Assembly (NCBI GenBank): GCA_007922225.1
Contig: ML679973.1
Span: 5,246,597-5,310,596, forward strand
Direction of reading: 5' to 3'
DNA: 64,000 bases
Origin: Emydura subglobosa
Taxonomy: Eukaryota > Chordata > Testudines > Chelidae
Shown here piece after piece: positions 45,350 to 57,115 of this stretch; position 1 is the stretch's first letter; each line of letters begins with the position of its first letter. The notes beneath the pieces are model-generated. The model worked only from the letters and a program-made list of their open reading frames with translations. It searched no databases and was not told where the DNA came from. Position numbers and translations under genes: made by a program.

Positions 45350-47730
45350 CTCTCCGATGATCCATACGAACACAAACTGCCTCCAATGCATCCCCAGGTG
45401 CTAGAAGTTCCAACCACCTCTTAACGCAACAGCCAAAACATCTAGATTTGTCCTTGGCAACTTCTGTAATGCAGTCCTAAGTGATCAATGCAAAAATCTT
45501 TGGCACGTGAAAACTAAAAGTGTGAGGACAGCATAAAATAAATTGAATTGTAAAATAACACAGAGGCAATTCTACTGATTGCCTCATTCAGCTTCACATT
45601 TATTTAATTAAAAAACTACATTTTATAATTAAAGTGCAGCTCTTGCAGAATTTTCAGTTTTCAGGTTCAGGGTGTCAAAGAAACTAGGAATCGGGCCCTA
45701 GAACCGCTTGCTGTAAGAGACACAGGGCTCGGACACTGGGGCCCAACCTGCAAACATGTACTAGCAGGAATAATGCTTACTGTCCAGAGCAGTGCCATTG
45801 AAGGACGACCAGGATCAGGAACTCACTGGGACTCAGCCTAGATAGCATTTGGCCCATGGGAAAGATATCCATTTCCCATATTGATTCCTGTACAGTTCAT
45901 CAGTGAGATTAGGGTGGCTGAGAGACAGAGTGTGTTTAGATTTTGAAAAGCAGAACAGTGCCCCCGAATGCTGTTCGGTGCTGACGGTGAATGGAAAGCA
46001 TCCAGAATATGGAGGGCAGCTGTGGAGCGTCCCCTGAAGCCCTGAGGTGCTGTTGAAAAATGACTGTACACTGGGAAAAAAAGGGGCCTTTTTTGTCTTT
46101 TTATAGGCATGAAGTAGTGAGAGGAAGAGAAAGCGTCTTGTGACTGGTAAACCAAGCCACTGTGACTCAGCTGATCAAGAAGCTGTGGTGTGTGAGACCC
46201 ACACTGCATTCTGACCTCAAGGCTGTTCCACAGATATTTCTGATCAAATACATGTTTTTGCCTCTCTGCTCCTCGGATCTGCCTTATACTGTGAACATGT
46301 AGTGCATACAGTGCAGTGTTACTGTTCAAGCTGCTGAGCCCTATGGCTATGATGTTGTAATGCTTTGTACATTTGGATGACTTACACCATCCTCACTGGA
46401 AGAAAACCTTTCCTGAAGTTTGCAGTGGTAGAGTTTGGGACCACAAATCGTACCCGAAACCCTTCCCTTTAGCTGCACTCTCTCTTGCTTGATCCAGTAG
46501 TTTGGGATGCTGCAGTGTCAATAGCTTCCTTTCCACCTCCTCCCTCCATGCTTTAGAAACACGTGACTAAATTGAACATCACATTGATTTCAGGGGTGTC
46601 CCAAATATCCCACCTTGGGAACTTGCTTGGAGCCCAGTCTTGCATCTTTATTTCTAGCCACATTTTTTTTAAATTAAATGTTGGCTAAGCAGCGATTCAA
46701 TGCTAACTGGTACTTGTATTAGAAATGAGCCTGAACCTCTTAGCTGTAAAGGGAGGATTAGAAATCAGGACCTGGTTTTGAATTCTGTGGCTTGAGTCCA
46801 TTTCTTGCCAGATGGGGAAGATTTGCTTCTTGTTTGGTTCTTCATCAATAAATTCCTGAAGTCTGATGAGCTTTGCCCTTTCTTTGTGATCACAAGGAAA
46901 ACTTTTGGGCTTGACTTCAAAGCTCTGCAGGCCCCATTTTTGGCACCCGTGTTTAACTGGAACCCAGTTGCTCTTTTTTCCCCACCAGGAACTAACCCTG
47001 CACAACACTATGCTCTTCCCCTTTAAGGCATGCTTGTGAGTTTTGCTGCTGAGATCTGGGCTGCCGTGCAGAAAGTGACGGTCCTAAAAATTCACTGCAT
47101 TGCACTGCTACTAGTGATTGTTAAAAGTTGGGGTGGGTGTGTGGGGGTGTTTTTTAGGTTGGGAAGGGAGTGTGGATGCTGAGATTCTCTCTGTCTTTCT
47201 CTTGTGTATGATGACCTCTTCATGGTCCAGGAAGGAGATTGGTGTAGCAGGGCAGCTGGTTCCAGCTAATGTAGTTCTCTGTGTTCCTGACCTGAGGGCA
47301 GTCGGGTAGGAAGCTTGGCTGGGAATGGCTCATCATAAGACTGTCATCAGTCTGTTAAAGTCAATACCAATTACAAGGCTATTAATTAAAAAAATGTCAC
47401 TGATGCCTATAATGAATATAACCCTCTATTTTCCATTTAACCACATTGCACACATCCAGTAAGACTTAGGGAACTCTGCATGCACTGATTGTTAAAGGGG
47501 CAGCATGATCTTTTAAGTGTTAAGGCTAATTTTTTCTTTCCTGGCTCCCCCATCTTCTCACACTGATACAGACACTGTTCAATTTGAGATTACTTCCTAA
47601 TCTTCGGCTGGCTGGGAAGATGTCAAATTTGGGGTTATCTTTTATCTCACCCATTGTGAAAGAGTGAAAACTCAAGCCATGTATGGAAATTCCATTGATG
47701 TCATATCTCATTCTTGGGAAGGTTTTTCTT
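45350..47730. other. No recognised feature
   Basis: About 2.4 kb without a named element. The 163-codon minus-strand frame at 45838-46329 shows no domain. Confidence 0.4.
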
Positions 47731-47734
47731 GTAG

Positions 47735-47855
47735 TCAGCCTCAATGTTCCCATGCTTAATCTGTGAAAAATGGAGATTGTGATCCTTGCCTTCATTTTAA
47801 AGCACTTTGAGATCTATGGATGGAAAGCACCTAGATAAGGCTAAGTATATTAGTG
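47735..47855 (+). mobile_element. MIR SINE 3' half
   Basis: 'gtcagcctcaatgttcccat', 'tctgtgaaaaatggagattg' and 'ttaaagcactttgagatcta', ending 'aagcacctagataaggctaa'. Confidence 0.75.
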
Positions 47856-47884
47856 CCATTGTGTGTGAATACTATCCTGGAGCT

Positions 47885-48048
47885 GATTTCCCGGCTGACT
47901 GCTCCATTGCCTCTACTCTGAAGAGGGAATTCCAAACTGAGTGACTTCCATGAAAATATGGGAGTGGCTTCTGGAGTGACTGCTTTGTTGCCATGGCATG
48001 GTGAAGGGATTTCCAGGCTGACTGATGGTTGCTTCACCACTCTCCTGG
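47885..48048. repeat. 41-bp minisatellite, 4 units
   Basis: Units start at 47885, 47925, 47966 and 48007. The first and last share GATTTCC-GGCTGACTG (16 of 17 bases). The middle two keep 'gaattccaaactgagtgact' and 'gcttctggagtgactgct'. Each then has a 'TTGCC/TTCC' block. Moderately diverged. Confidence 0.7.
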
Positions 48049-49185
48049 AGGGGGTGTGGGTATGGATGGAAGGAAGGGTAGGACTGCATGTGTAAACATG
48101 ACATTGTAATTTTCCTACCAAGGCTTATCTTTATCTGGGGCTTGGCAGCCAGTCCCATCAGCATTAGTGGTTTCCCCTCCTCACTTTGGGTATCTGGAAA
48201 GAGTTGCCTGACTTTGCTTTGTGAATTACCTGCCAGATTTCCTGCACTGCTCCTAAGAGAGTGCACCCCATTCATGCATGCATACATATGCTCCCTGCCT
48301 CTCTAACACAAACCCAGGTAACCTTGGAGTGCCACGTAAACTTGGCAAAGACGAGTGTGATTCCTCTGTGTCAGCAGGCAACTTGGATAGCGTTGGGGGC
48401 ATGAATCCTTCTCAGAAATGCACGTAGACTCGGTTCCCTGACTGCCGGGCAGGACAGATGTGACTCAACGTGCACCAGTGACGCAGACAATCTGTATCTG
48501 GCCAGATGCCGGGTCTTTGAATGTGCATGGGGGGGGAGGTGGGGAGAGAGGATCTGCCTTCTCCTTGCCCCTGGTGTTGGGGGAATGCAGGAGGGGGGCT
48601 GTGATGGAGAAGTCTGTTTGTCAGTAGGTTCTTGCCCATTTGAGGGCAGAGACGGAACAGAATGGGACTGATGCAGAGAAGCCCTGCTGGAGCTGTTTGT
48701 TCTTTTGTTGCATCTGTTGGATTTTTGTGTGTTGTTTTGTTTTTCATCCTCTGTAGTGATATATATATATATATTTTTTTTTTTGGGTAATAATCCCCTC
48801 CAAGGTTACAGCGATATCATTTGTCAGGCAAGCCGACAGCTCTTTCTTACGATGGGATTACATAAGAGAACACAGACTTTATTACCATTTTAGGGAGTAT
48901 TAGCAGTGTGGATTATTTCCATAGAGACTCAGCACGGCGGCAGCCTTCACTTCTCACTGGCTCTTTCTCCGTCCCCCACCACTTAAAAATAATATTTATC
49001 TATGAAGCAAACATTAGAAGTGTCTCGCGACCCTGAAACTCATGGTTTGTGATGAGCGGCACATGTGGAGGGGTTGAATCAAGGCAGAGCAGCTCACAGA
49101 CCCATGAATGGAAGGGAAGGTTGTAAAGGGAGAATGCAGAACAGCAAGAAACAATAGCATCTCCTCTAATCCTGCTTTTTGGCTC
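48049..49185. repeat. No gene; (AT)n-T(n) microsatellite at 48759-48784
   Basis: Eight AT units run into about 12 T. The rest is unique-looking; 48800-48950 is a repeat-free, AT-balanced stretch that could be tested for conservation. Confidence 0.5.
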
Positions 49186-49189
49186 TATG

Positions 49190-49345
49190 AGAAAACAATA
49201 AGGACTGGGACTTGGGACTTCTGGGGTCTAATTCTGTCTCTACCACTGGGTCACCTTGAGCCAGGCGAGTCGCCCATCAGTGCCTCAATTTCCCCTTCTG
49301 TAAAATTGAGATAATAGTTTTTTCCCAGGTTTTTTGTGCTGTGCA
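49190..49345 (+). mobile_element. MIR SINE
   Basis: 'gtctaattctgtctctacca', 'ctgggtcaccttgagccagg', 'cagtgcctcaatttcccctt' and 'ctgtaaaattgagataatag'. Confidence 0.9.
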
Positions 49346-50269
49346 TCCTACTAGACCAAAATAAGAGTGCACAGATTGTGGCAAAACAGATTAGCAAGCC
49401 TCACATCACCATCCCACTGCCTGCATGAGGTGCATCTGCCTACCTCACCCTCTGCGTAGGCAAAGGTGTAGGGTGTTTGTGTCCAGAAACTAGGCACCTG
49501 AAATTGCACAGGCCTCACTTTGAAAAACTAGTCCTGTATTTCTGACTGATATTGTAAGCTCCCCCGGCAGGGACCTACTCCAGGAATGAACTAGGTGGAT
49601 CTATTATGTCTTTCCCATTTCCAGCTTATTGGGTTGTGCAGATGAACATGGATGAGGGAATAAGTGAACCCTGTGGAGTAGCTCTGTATTCTGAATGGCA
49701 GAGACGTTCCCCTGGGCATGTGGTGAGCACGATGAGGCAGTTTCTGCTTCTCACATTTTTGAACCAGTGCAGTCTGGAAGGCGTTAACCTTGTCACCGCT
49801 GTATCTGTGTTGCAGCACAACATGGCAACATTCTACCTGGAGCGTCACCATCTCGGTGCGCTGTACCTGGTTCAAAGGGCAGCCCTCGGTGTACATCTTT
49901 GCCCCGTCAGCTTGCTGAGTGAGGCAGCCCGCACGAGTCCCAGCCCATGATTGTCTGTCAAATCCGTTCACATGACTGTGCTCAGCTGAGAGTGGAACTG
50001 ATGTAAATGACTGCTGAGACAGATCACTGCGTCTTCAGTCCAAGATTGGGATCAGAGCAAGGGGACTAGAAAGGGAAGTGCCCTGTCTCTGTGTCTGGGA
50101 CTCTTTTGTGTTGCCTGCTACTGGATGTTGTGCCTTTCAGGGGTTGGGATTTGTGCAATTAGAGCTTCTTCACTTAATGTATATCTGTTTGTAAACTTCA
50201 TCCAGTGCCTCCAACAGGAATACTGCATTTGATTTGGTTTATTTAGGCCTTCCTTGTTAACAGCTACAC
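49346..50269. other. No recognised feature
   Basis: 'tattgtaagctcccccggca' with 'gggacc' at 49550-49575 is a possible 25-bp scrap of an L2 3' end. Overlapping ORFs on both strands at 49591-49971 have no domain. 50118-50269 may belong to the R1 repeat but cannot be aligned to the other copy. Confidence 0.35.
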
Positions 50270-50580
50270 AATATGCCCCACAGTCATCTGTCATGACCAC
50301 CCCTGAGGGTCAGCCCAGCAGGAGGAGCAGAAGACCTTTAAACAAATCCACGGAGAAGATTGCCTCTTTTTCTTGAGGGCATCCAAAATACTACGGACAG
50401 TGTGTGTCTGCTGATGGAAGAAGCACCTGCCTACAGAGTCACTGACCATGGAAAACACCAGGAGCAGCAAATGATGGATCCACCTTAGTGGCTGGATAGG
50501 CCCCTGGAGAAGAAACTCTTCCGACAGGAGGAACAAGAAGTGGCCATGTGATCAGAAAGCCATTGAGGTTCAGTCATTCA
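50270..50580. mobile_element. Unnamed dispersed repeat R1, copy 2 (uninterrupted)
   Basis: Homologous to 32060-32455 (see there for shared blocks). It retains a minus-strand frame of about 80 codons (50536-50291) with SILDALKKKRQSSPWICLKV, partly alignable with the other copy. The join 'gatttgtttaaaggtcttct' / 'ttgagggcatccaaaatact' is continuous here, whereas the 32 kb copy has a CR1 tail at the equivalent point. Confidence 0.6.
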
Positions 50581-52560
50581 TAGATGATCTGTAAGAGCTG
50601 GAATAGGACGTTGTGGTGGTCGTGAGGGGGATGCTGCTCAGTTCTGGTGTTAGAGGTTGTGAGTGGTTGCTCAGTCTTCTCTCGTGATAGAAACCATTAG
50701 AGATCCTTTTTCTGTCTATGTTTTTACTTTATTTTTTATTAAGAAGAACATGTTTTCTTGTTTAGTTTCTTGTTGCATGAGACATTGGCCTCTTAGGGGG
50801 AAAAGGGAGCACCTCACCTGCCTACTAGGAGATAACAGTCTTCTTGGTGAGCCCCTAGCTATTGAGGCACGTGTGTGATTTATAAATGTAGCGTAGGATG
50901 GCTAATATCCACATTTTCTGACAATTGGAAATTGTAAAATTTGAGCTTTACCTGTAGGCTGAACCCATTCCGGCTCTGGGTTCCTTGCTGACATTTGAAA
51001 AATAAGTATCAATATATTTACTTTTTCTTGCCCATCAGAAAAATAATCTCTTTGCTGCAGATAAGTGAATCCAGACAAAAGTGGTTCTCAGAGACTCAAA
51101 ACTGTCTTCTTTGTGGCCTGCCTTGACTTTCTGTTCCCTCTCTATTCTCTTATGTGCCATCACTAACAATCCTGAGAGGCTGAGCATGGTTGTGAGGGCC
51201 TATGAAATCCTGCAAAGCCTGAGTTTCAGATCAAAGGCTTGAGGTTATTGATTTGAAGTTATGCAGGTATCTTGTGCAGATACACCAGGCTATTAATTGC
51301 ACAAAGGATTCAATTGGATTCCTAGAAATGTTAGCCAAGAATATGGACCAAAAATCCTAAAGTGCCATAGGATTTCTAGGATTCTTCTCTAAATGGAGAA
51401 GACGGTCCCATGGTTTTAAGGACTAACTCCAAAGCCCTGCAGATGCTAAGCATCAGCAAAGGGGCACTTCTCCTAATCGAAGTGTTCTAGTTTGTCTGCC
51501 TATCGCAACACTGAAACCACTCACAGGGACTACCTAGTGAGAAGCTGTTCAGGAGGGAGTGAAAGTCAATAATTGGACTAATGAGAGCAATGTGTCTAGC
51601 AATAGCATGTTCGGTTACCACCCACACGTTGAACACTGCTGCTCTTCTACCTTCGAAAGATGAAAGGCTTAGTCGACGCTGAATGGATCCCAACCTGCTG
51701 GAATACTAAGCCATGGCTCCTGGCGGTAGCAAATCCTATCCAGCAATCTGAGATATCTATATTACCAGGGCAAAAATAGAGGGAGTTAGGGAAAGATTTT
51801 TTTAAAGTGTAAAGACTGTGATGTTTTAGGTCTAGCTAGCTGTGTTTGGAGAAGGCTTGTTTCAATGTTCCTCACTTCAGGACTCTGGGACAACTAGGGA
51901 ATCTCTTCCATGTCTCACACTAGACCTAGGGCAGGGAGGGGCTGTGGGCATTTTAGTGTCCGGTAGATACAATAAAATTACTTTCCTTTAATACAAAGAC
52001 TCGGACCATCATTTAAAGGCTCTTGGTGGCTTGGGACATGATCAGAAGTATTCCTACTTTATCCCCATGGATTTAAAAAAACAAACCTCCAGCAATGTAT
52101 AGGCAATAACCATAAAAATGAACTATTTTTCTCATCTAAACACACCCACGTGCAGTCTTACAAGCGCCTCAGGGAAGGACACACAGCCAAATGCCGGAAC
52201 TCCTATGGGCCATGATCAGTATCTATTAATCACAGCTATTATTAAAGTGCGGTTACAGTAAAAAACAGTGAGTGTGGGAGTGAGAACTTCTTCCTCAACA
52301 GATCTGTTCTCTCAATGTCTTCAAGTCAGACCTGTTCACTTAACTGATACAAGCTATACAGCTGTGGGAGGATGAGCTGGAATCTTTTCTGCCTTATACA
52401 TCCTAACATGACGGTTAGCTAGGTTCTGATTGCACACTCTTGAATAGCAGCAGTGGTCAAAGAGGCAGAAAGAATGGCATCTTGGCTTTCACATAAATCT
52501 TGAGTACTTTGTATCTTCAGAATGCTTTGCAAATGTACTGAAGTGTGGCCAGGTACGTGC
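50581..52560. other. About 2 kb with no recognised feature
   Basis: No repeat, RNA or domain-bearing ORF that I can support. Confidence 0.4.
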
Positions 52561-52564
52561 AGAG

Positions 52565-52645
52565 GTAATGGTCGCCGTTGGAGATGGAACCCAGGGTCTT
52601 TGGTATCAAAAGCAGAAGCTACCATCACTTGAGCTAACGGTGTAT
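52565..52645 (-). mobile_element. tRNA-derived SINE head
   Basis: Minus strand: CCGTTAGCTCAAGTGATGGT (A-box like, plus 52621-52640) and GGGTTCCATCTCC (B-box like, plus 52580-52592), separated by 'gcttttgatacc'. Same family as the copy 155 bp downstream, in inverted orientation. Confidence 0.6.
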
Positions 52646-52797
52646 TTTGAGCCTTTCTGCTGAATGCTGTATCTGTAAGTTACACAGCACAAAATGGCAC
52701 TTGAAAGCCTGTGCACCTTAGCATGTCATTCACTAGCATAATGCTTGTCTCTTTCTCGGAGCTGGTCCTGTAGATCACAACAGCCAGCTCCAGAGCT

Positions 52798-52880
52798 GTC
52801 ACTCCTTTAACCCCCTGTCAGAGGGATTGGGCTTTTGATACTGTAGGTTCCAGGTTTGAATCCTATTGATGACCCTGGTG
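52798..52880 (+). mobile_element. tRNA-derived SINE head
   Basis: CTTTAACCCCCTGTCAGAGG (decayed A-box region) and CAGGTTTGAATCCT (good B-box) flank 'gcttttgatactgt', which matches the inverted copy at 52565. It continues 'attgatgaccctggtg'. Confidence 0.6.
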
Positions 52881-52924
52881 TTTGTGTATCTATCTTTGGT
52901 ACTTCTATACCCCATTCTATGTCT

Positions 52925-53115
52925 CAGTATCTAAGCACCTCATCGCCGCTCACAACACCCCTGGGAGGCCAGGCAGTGCTATTACCCCCATTGTACAGAT
53001 GGGGATCTGAGGCACAGAGAGGCTAAGAGAGTTGTCTAAGGTCACCCAGGAAGTGCATGGTAGAAAAGGAGAGTGAACCCAGCTCTTCTAAGTGCCAGTC
53101 CAGCCCCCTAACCCT
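52925..53115 (-). mobile_element. MIR SINE, near full length
   Basis: 'ctaagcacctcatcgccgct', 'ccattgtacagatggggatc', 'tgaggcacagagaggctaag', 'ctaaggtcacccaggaagtg' and 'ccagtccagccccctaaccc' give the complete antisense MIR order. Confidence 0.9.
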
Positions 53116-53499
53116 CCTATCATTAGCCTTTGATTGTTAGCAGCTACTGTGCATTATAGAAACATTAATGTTTTCAGATCCCAGTGTGTCTCCAAATAGG
53201 GAAAAAATACCTTTTGAGCAGTGAATCAAGCAAATTTGACAGGGAACTGTGCAGAAAGAATAATTAATAACAATTATTTGTGTTGTAACAGTCTTGCATC
53301 CATGGATCTTCCAGAGCTGGACAAACATGAATTAATTCAGCCTTACATTTCCCCCTTGGGAGGACGCAAAGTGTTATTATCCACATTAAGAGTCTCTCTG
53401 TAGGATCATGATAATTATATCACAGCACTTAGGTGTTGTTCTAGGCACTATATAAGATGATAAATACATGACATTTGAGAGCAAAGGCATTTCCATTAC

Positions 53500-53592
53500 A
53501 GATCACACCAGAGGTCCAACTTGGCCAGTATTCTGTCTCCCACAAAGCATGGTGCCAGATGCTTCGGAGAAGGATGCAAGAAATCTCCTAGC
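53500..53592 (-). mobile_element. CR1 LINE 3' fragment
   Basis: 'cagaggtccaacttggccag', 'tattctgtctcccacaaagc' and 'atggtgccagatgcttcgga' are antisense CR1 3' end sequence. Confidence 0.75.
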
Positions 53593-53604
53593 AGACAATC
53601 AATG

Positions 53605-53710
53605 AATAACCTGCTCAGAGCAACAGAGAAGTGAAGCAACTGGCGCAAGGTCAGAAAGTGAGCCTGTGACAGAGCTGGATGTATTCTGGGATCTAGGCCG
53701 CCTGTCGTAT
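53605..53710 (-). mobile_element. MIR SINE fragment
   Basis: 'aacagagaagtgaagcaact', 'ggcgcaaggtcagaaagtga' and 'gcctgtgacagagctggatg'. Confidence 0.7.
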
Positions 53711-55417
53711 GACTTAAGAGAAAGGCAATCCATTCCCTACACAATCACTCTTCTGTATTGAAATACACAGTTTTCATGCATTTTTAAAAGTTACATTCTG
53801 ATGTTTAAAGCCTCAGGTGTACATTCCCAGAAAGGTTTTCTTGCCAGAGTCTGAGATTATTTTGAATCAAGGCACCGAGACTTGCTACTGAGGTACCAAA
53901 CCACTGGCTTTACTGCTTCTGCTTGAGCTACATGGATATCCACAGACCAGACACAGAGCTCCCAGAATCCCACGTGTCATGGATTGGATTTGGTTTAAAA
54001 CCTAGGATGGATTCTCTGGGACAGACCTGGTCAGAAATGTGGAGAGGAGACTTCCCCAGATATGATAAAGGGGATGGTTGGGTAGCCTTTCTGCCGGGGT
54101 TCCCCATGATCCAGCAAAGTCTCCTTTTCTGCTAATCTATGCTCCTTGGGAGACCAGAACACAGGGAATGGCCAGGGATTCTGAGCTGCTTTATTAGTAC
54201 AGCCTTAGCGGTTAGTGGCCTTGTTCTGTGTGCAGCAGCCTTCCTCTTGCTCAAAGCGTTGGGAAAATGGTTACAGCCCAGATGAAATGGGTAGGTTAAG
54301 TCGGTGGGCACTGAAGAGTTATATCTGGACAAATTTGGGGCTGTAGACCCTCCCTGTTCCTGGATCCTGGCATCTGAGAACTCCAGCAGGGGTTTTTCCA
54401 TCCCTCCTCCTCAGATACACCCAAAGTGATGTTTGGCTTTTCTGAGGACGACTCCATGGCTGGGCATGGCAATGTCTGAAATAAATATAGTTTTGGAGGA
54501 GAATGCATTTCCCCTGAATTAATGCAGCCTGACACAGAGCATAGGAGCATGTGCCATCTGGTCTCAGATCTGACTTGATTCCGTGAACAGGGGGAGGGTA
54601 ACCGATACTTTTATGAAGTGGAGTTGCAGCACAGGCGGAAACAGCAATCCCTAGGTACCGAAAATGCGAGCTGCTAATCTAAAATTAAAATGGGTAAATG
54701 CTTACAGGCCCAGTAAGATCGAGAAGGTCAAAATGTTGATCTCGGAGGAAATGAACCTTTTTTTATCTACAGAAGCCTTGGGCATAACTATGTAGTCCAT
54801 CAGTTTAATAGGCAACAGTGAGTAGCGTGCTGTTCTTTTGTTTCAGAGCCAGCTTGTTCATTGTATGCATAGAGTGTAATGTAATTTCCCCTCTACTACT
54901 CCAAAGATGTGTGTTTTCTCTGTAGAGGATCCCTTTGTTTGTATACCATCCACACACACACACTCTCACGCCCTGTAGTGAAGTTGCCTTCTGATTGAGG
55001 ACATGTAAATTGGGCCAGAGGGTGCCCCTCATTCAGCAGCACTAGTAGCCCATGCAGCAAGAAATAAGGAATCTAATTCGGTTCTCCTATGTAGTCATGC
55101 AGAGCACGTAATGAAACGGCTAAATTGCTCCAACCCTTTGCACAGGGGGGAATCGGAACTCCTCATTTTGGGACCATAAAATAAGCTCTAATACTGCTAA
55201 AGCTGAAGGTGATTCTCATTTAGCTCCAGCAGTAGGGACTTGTGTTTTGGAAGCTGAATGATCTGAATTATACTCCCACTGCTGCTGCTGGGAAGTTCCT
55301 AATGGTCATGTTATGCATCACAATGACAAACATGAAATCATAGTTGGCCATGATTTTGTTATAAGCATTGATCAGAGGGCCAGCCCAGCTATTGAAGATT
55401 TATTGACTAATCGTTTA
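53711..55417. other. No recognised feature
   Basis: About 1.7 kb; a short (CA)n at 54950-54963. No gene. Confidence 0.4.
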
Positions 55418-56077
55418 GTTCTGCAGAAAAGGACCTGGGGATTACAGTGGACAAGAAGCTGGATATGAGTCAACAGTGTGCTCTGATTGCCAAGAAGGCT
55501 AATGGCATATTGGGCTGCATAATTAGTAGGAGCATTGCCAGAAGATCGAGGGAAGTGATGATTCCCCTCTATTTTGCATTGGTGAGGGCACATTTGGAGT
55601 ATTGTGTCCAGTTTTGGCCCCTCCCCCCACTACAGGAAGGATGTGGACAAATTGGAGTGCAGCGGAGGCAACAAAAATGATTAGGGGCTGGAGCACATGA
55701 CTTACGAGGAAAGATTGTTTAGTCTGTAGAAGAGAAGAGTGTGTGTGTGTGTGGGGGATTGATAGCAGCCTTTAACTACCTGAAGGGGGGTTCCAAGGAG
55801 GATGGGACTAGGCTGTTCTCAGTGGTGGCAGATGACAGAACAAGGAGCAATGGTCTCAAGTTGCAGTGGGGGAGCTCTAGGTTGGATATTAGGAAAAAGA
55901 TTTCTACTAGGAGGGTAGTGAAGCACTGGAATGGGAGATAGTGGAGGTTCTTACAGCCCGGATTGATAAAGCCCTGGCTGGGATGATTTAGTTGGGGTTG
56001 GTCAAGCTTTGAGCAAGGATTGGACTAGATGACCTTCTGAGGTCCCTTCCAACCCTAATCTTCTAAGATTCTATGAC
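55418..56077 (+). mobile_element. CR1 LINE 3' region with RT C-terminus, 660 bp
   Basis: The frame 55447-55680 gives [19 protein letters not shown] and [12 protein letters not shown]; a second frame, 55741-55941, gives [17 protein letters not shown] and [17 protein letters not shown]. These are the terminal CR1 ORF2 motifs, separated by a frameshift. It ends in 'actagatgaccttctgaggt' and 'tctaagattctatga'. Contains a small internal (TG)n at 55740-55753. Probably the least-decayed CR1 in the window. Confidence 0.95.
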
Positions 56078-56883
56078 CAGAGCTTATATAAGAAAGGGAA
56101 AGAAAGGACCCTCTTTCCAAGGAAAATGACTGGTGGAGTTGCCCAGCTACTAGCAACAATGCACCCATTGCCTTGGAGTACTGAACTGTAACCGTCAATT
56201 TGAAATGTTTAGGGTAAGAAGGCAATAAATAACAAATCTGACCTGCAGGGCCAGGACTAGAGAAGAGGTGATTGAATTGGAGAACTGGAGAGGTGATCCA
56301 AAGTGTCCTTCATGTATAGTAAAATAGTCCCTCATAGTGTTCGATGTAATACAGAAGCACCCTATCTCCTTTACCCTCCAAGAGGCTAGCAGAGGAGTGT
56401 TGCCCAGGGATAAAACCTGGCTAATCCATCAAGTTAAGCTTGAAATGGAAAGTGTAACAAAACCTTTTGCTGTCATTAGAAGTAAGTCTTTTAACCTCTA
56501 TATGGGTCTAGTCATTATAATGGGGAACATGACTCATTCATACACATAAAGCTGCTACATTACAACAGCTGTCAATTGACATCAGTGGTTCAAGGTGAGT
56601 TGGGTCTGTTGGAGGAATAAATTAAAGGGGGTGTGTTCTTTGCTATTGCTTTTTAAAAATAGCAGTGAACATTGCTGCTCTTCTGGACCAGGTTCGGGGG
56701 ACGGGGAGATTTTTGCCCCAGTAACTTTTCATTTGTCACTAACCACAAGGACCCTGTTATAAAGCAAGGATAGAATCTCAGCTTGTTATGTATCTTAGGT
56801 TGCTCCACTTATTCTTGGGTGTAGCAAATCTTATCTCCCCAGCTGAGGAGAGGAGAGTGTCTTGACTGTTTGGAAGGAGTGTT
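56078..56883. other. No recognised feature
   Basis: Unique-looking DNA between two repeats. Confidence 0.4.
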
Positions 56884-57115
56884 TTTGTAGCCATGTTGTT
56901 CTGAGGATATTAGAGAGACAAGGTGGGTGAGGTAACATCTTTTATTGAACCAACTTCTGTTGGTGAGAGAGACAAGCTTTCGATCTTACACAGAGCTCTT
57001 CTTCAGGTCTGGAACAAACTCAGAGTGTCGCAGCTAAATACAAGGTGGAAAAGATTGTTCAGCATGAGTAGTTAACACATCACAAACCTTGGATGAAGGA
57101 TGCTCTAGAAGAGTA
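56884..57115. mobile_element. Dispersed repeat R2, copy 2
   Basis: 'gtagccatgttgttctgagg', 'gagagacaaggtgggtgagg', 'attgaaccaacttctgttgg', 'cttacacagagctcttcttc' and 'tcgcagctaaatacaaggtg'. The first 100 bp of shared sequence also occurs at 35895-35980. I recall the family as very frequent in turtle DNA and suspect a Penelope-like 3' region in antisense. Confidence 0.75.

Noticed and set aside
45838..46329. 163-codon minus-strand ORF as a gene
   Set aside because: Same reasons; composition looks like random non-coding sequence.
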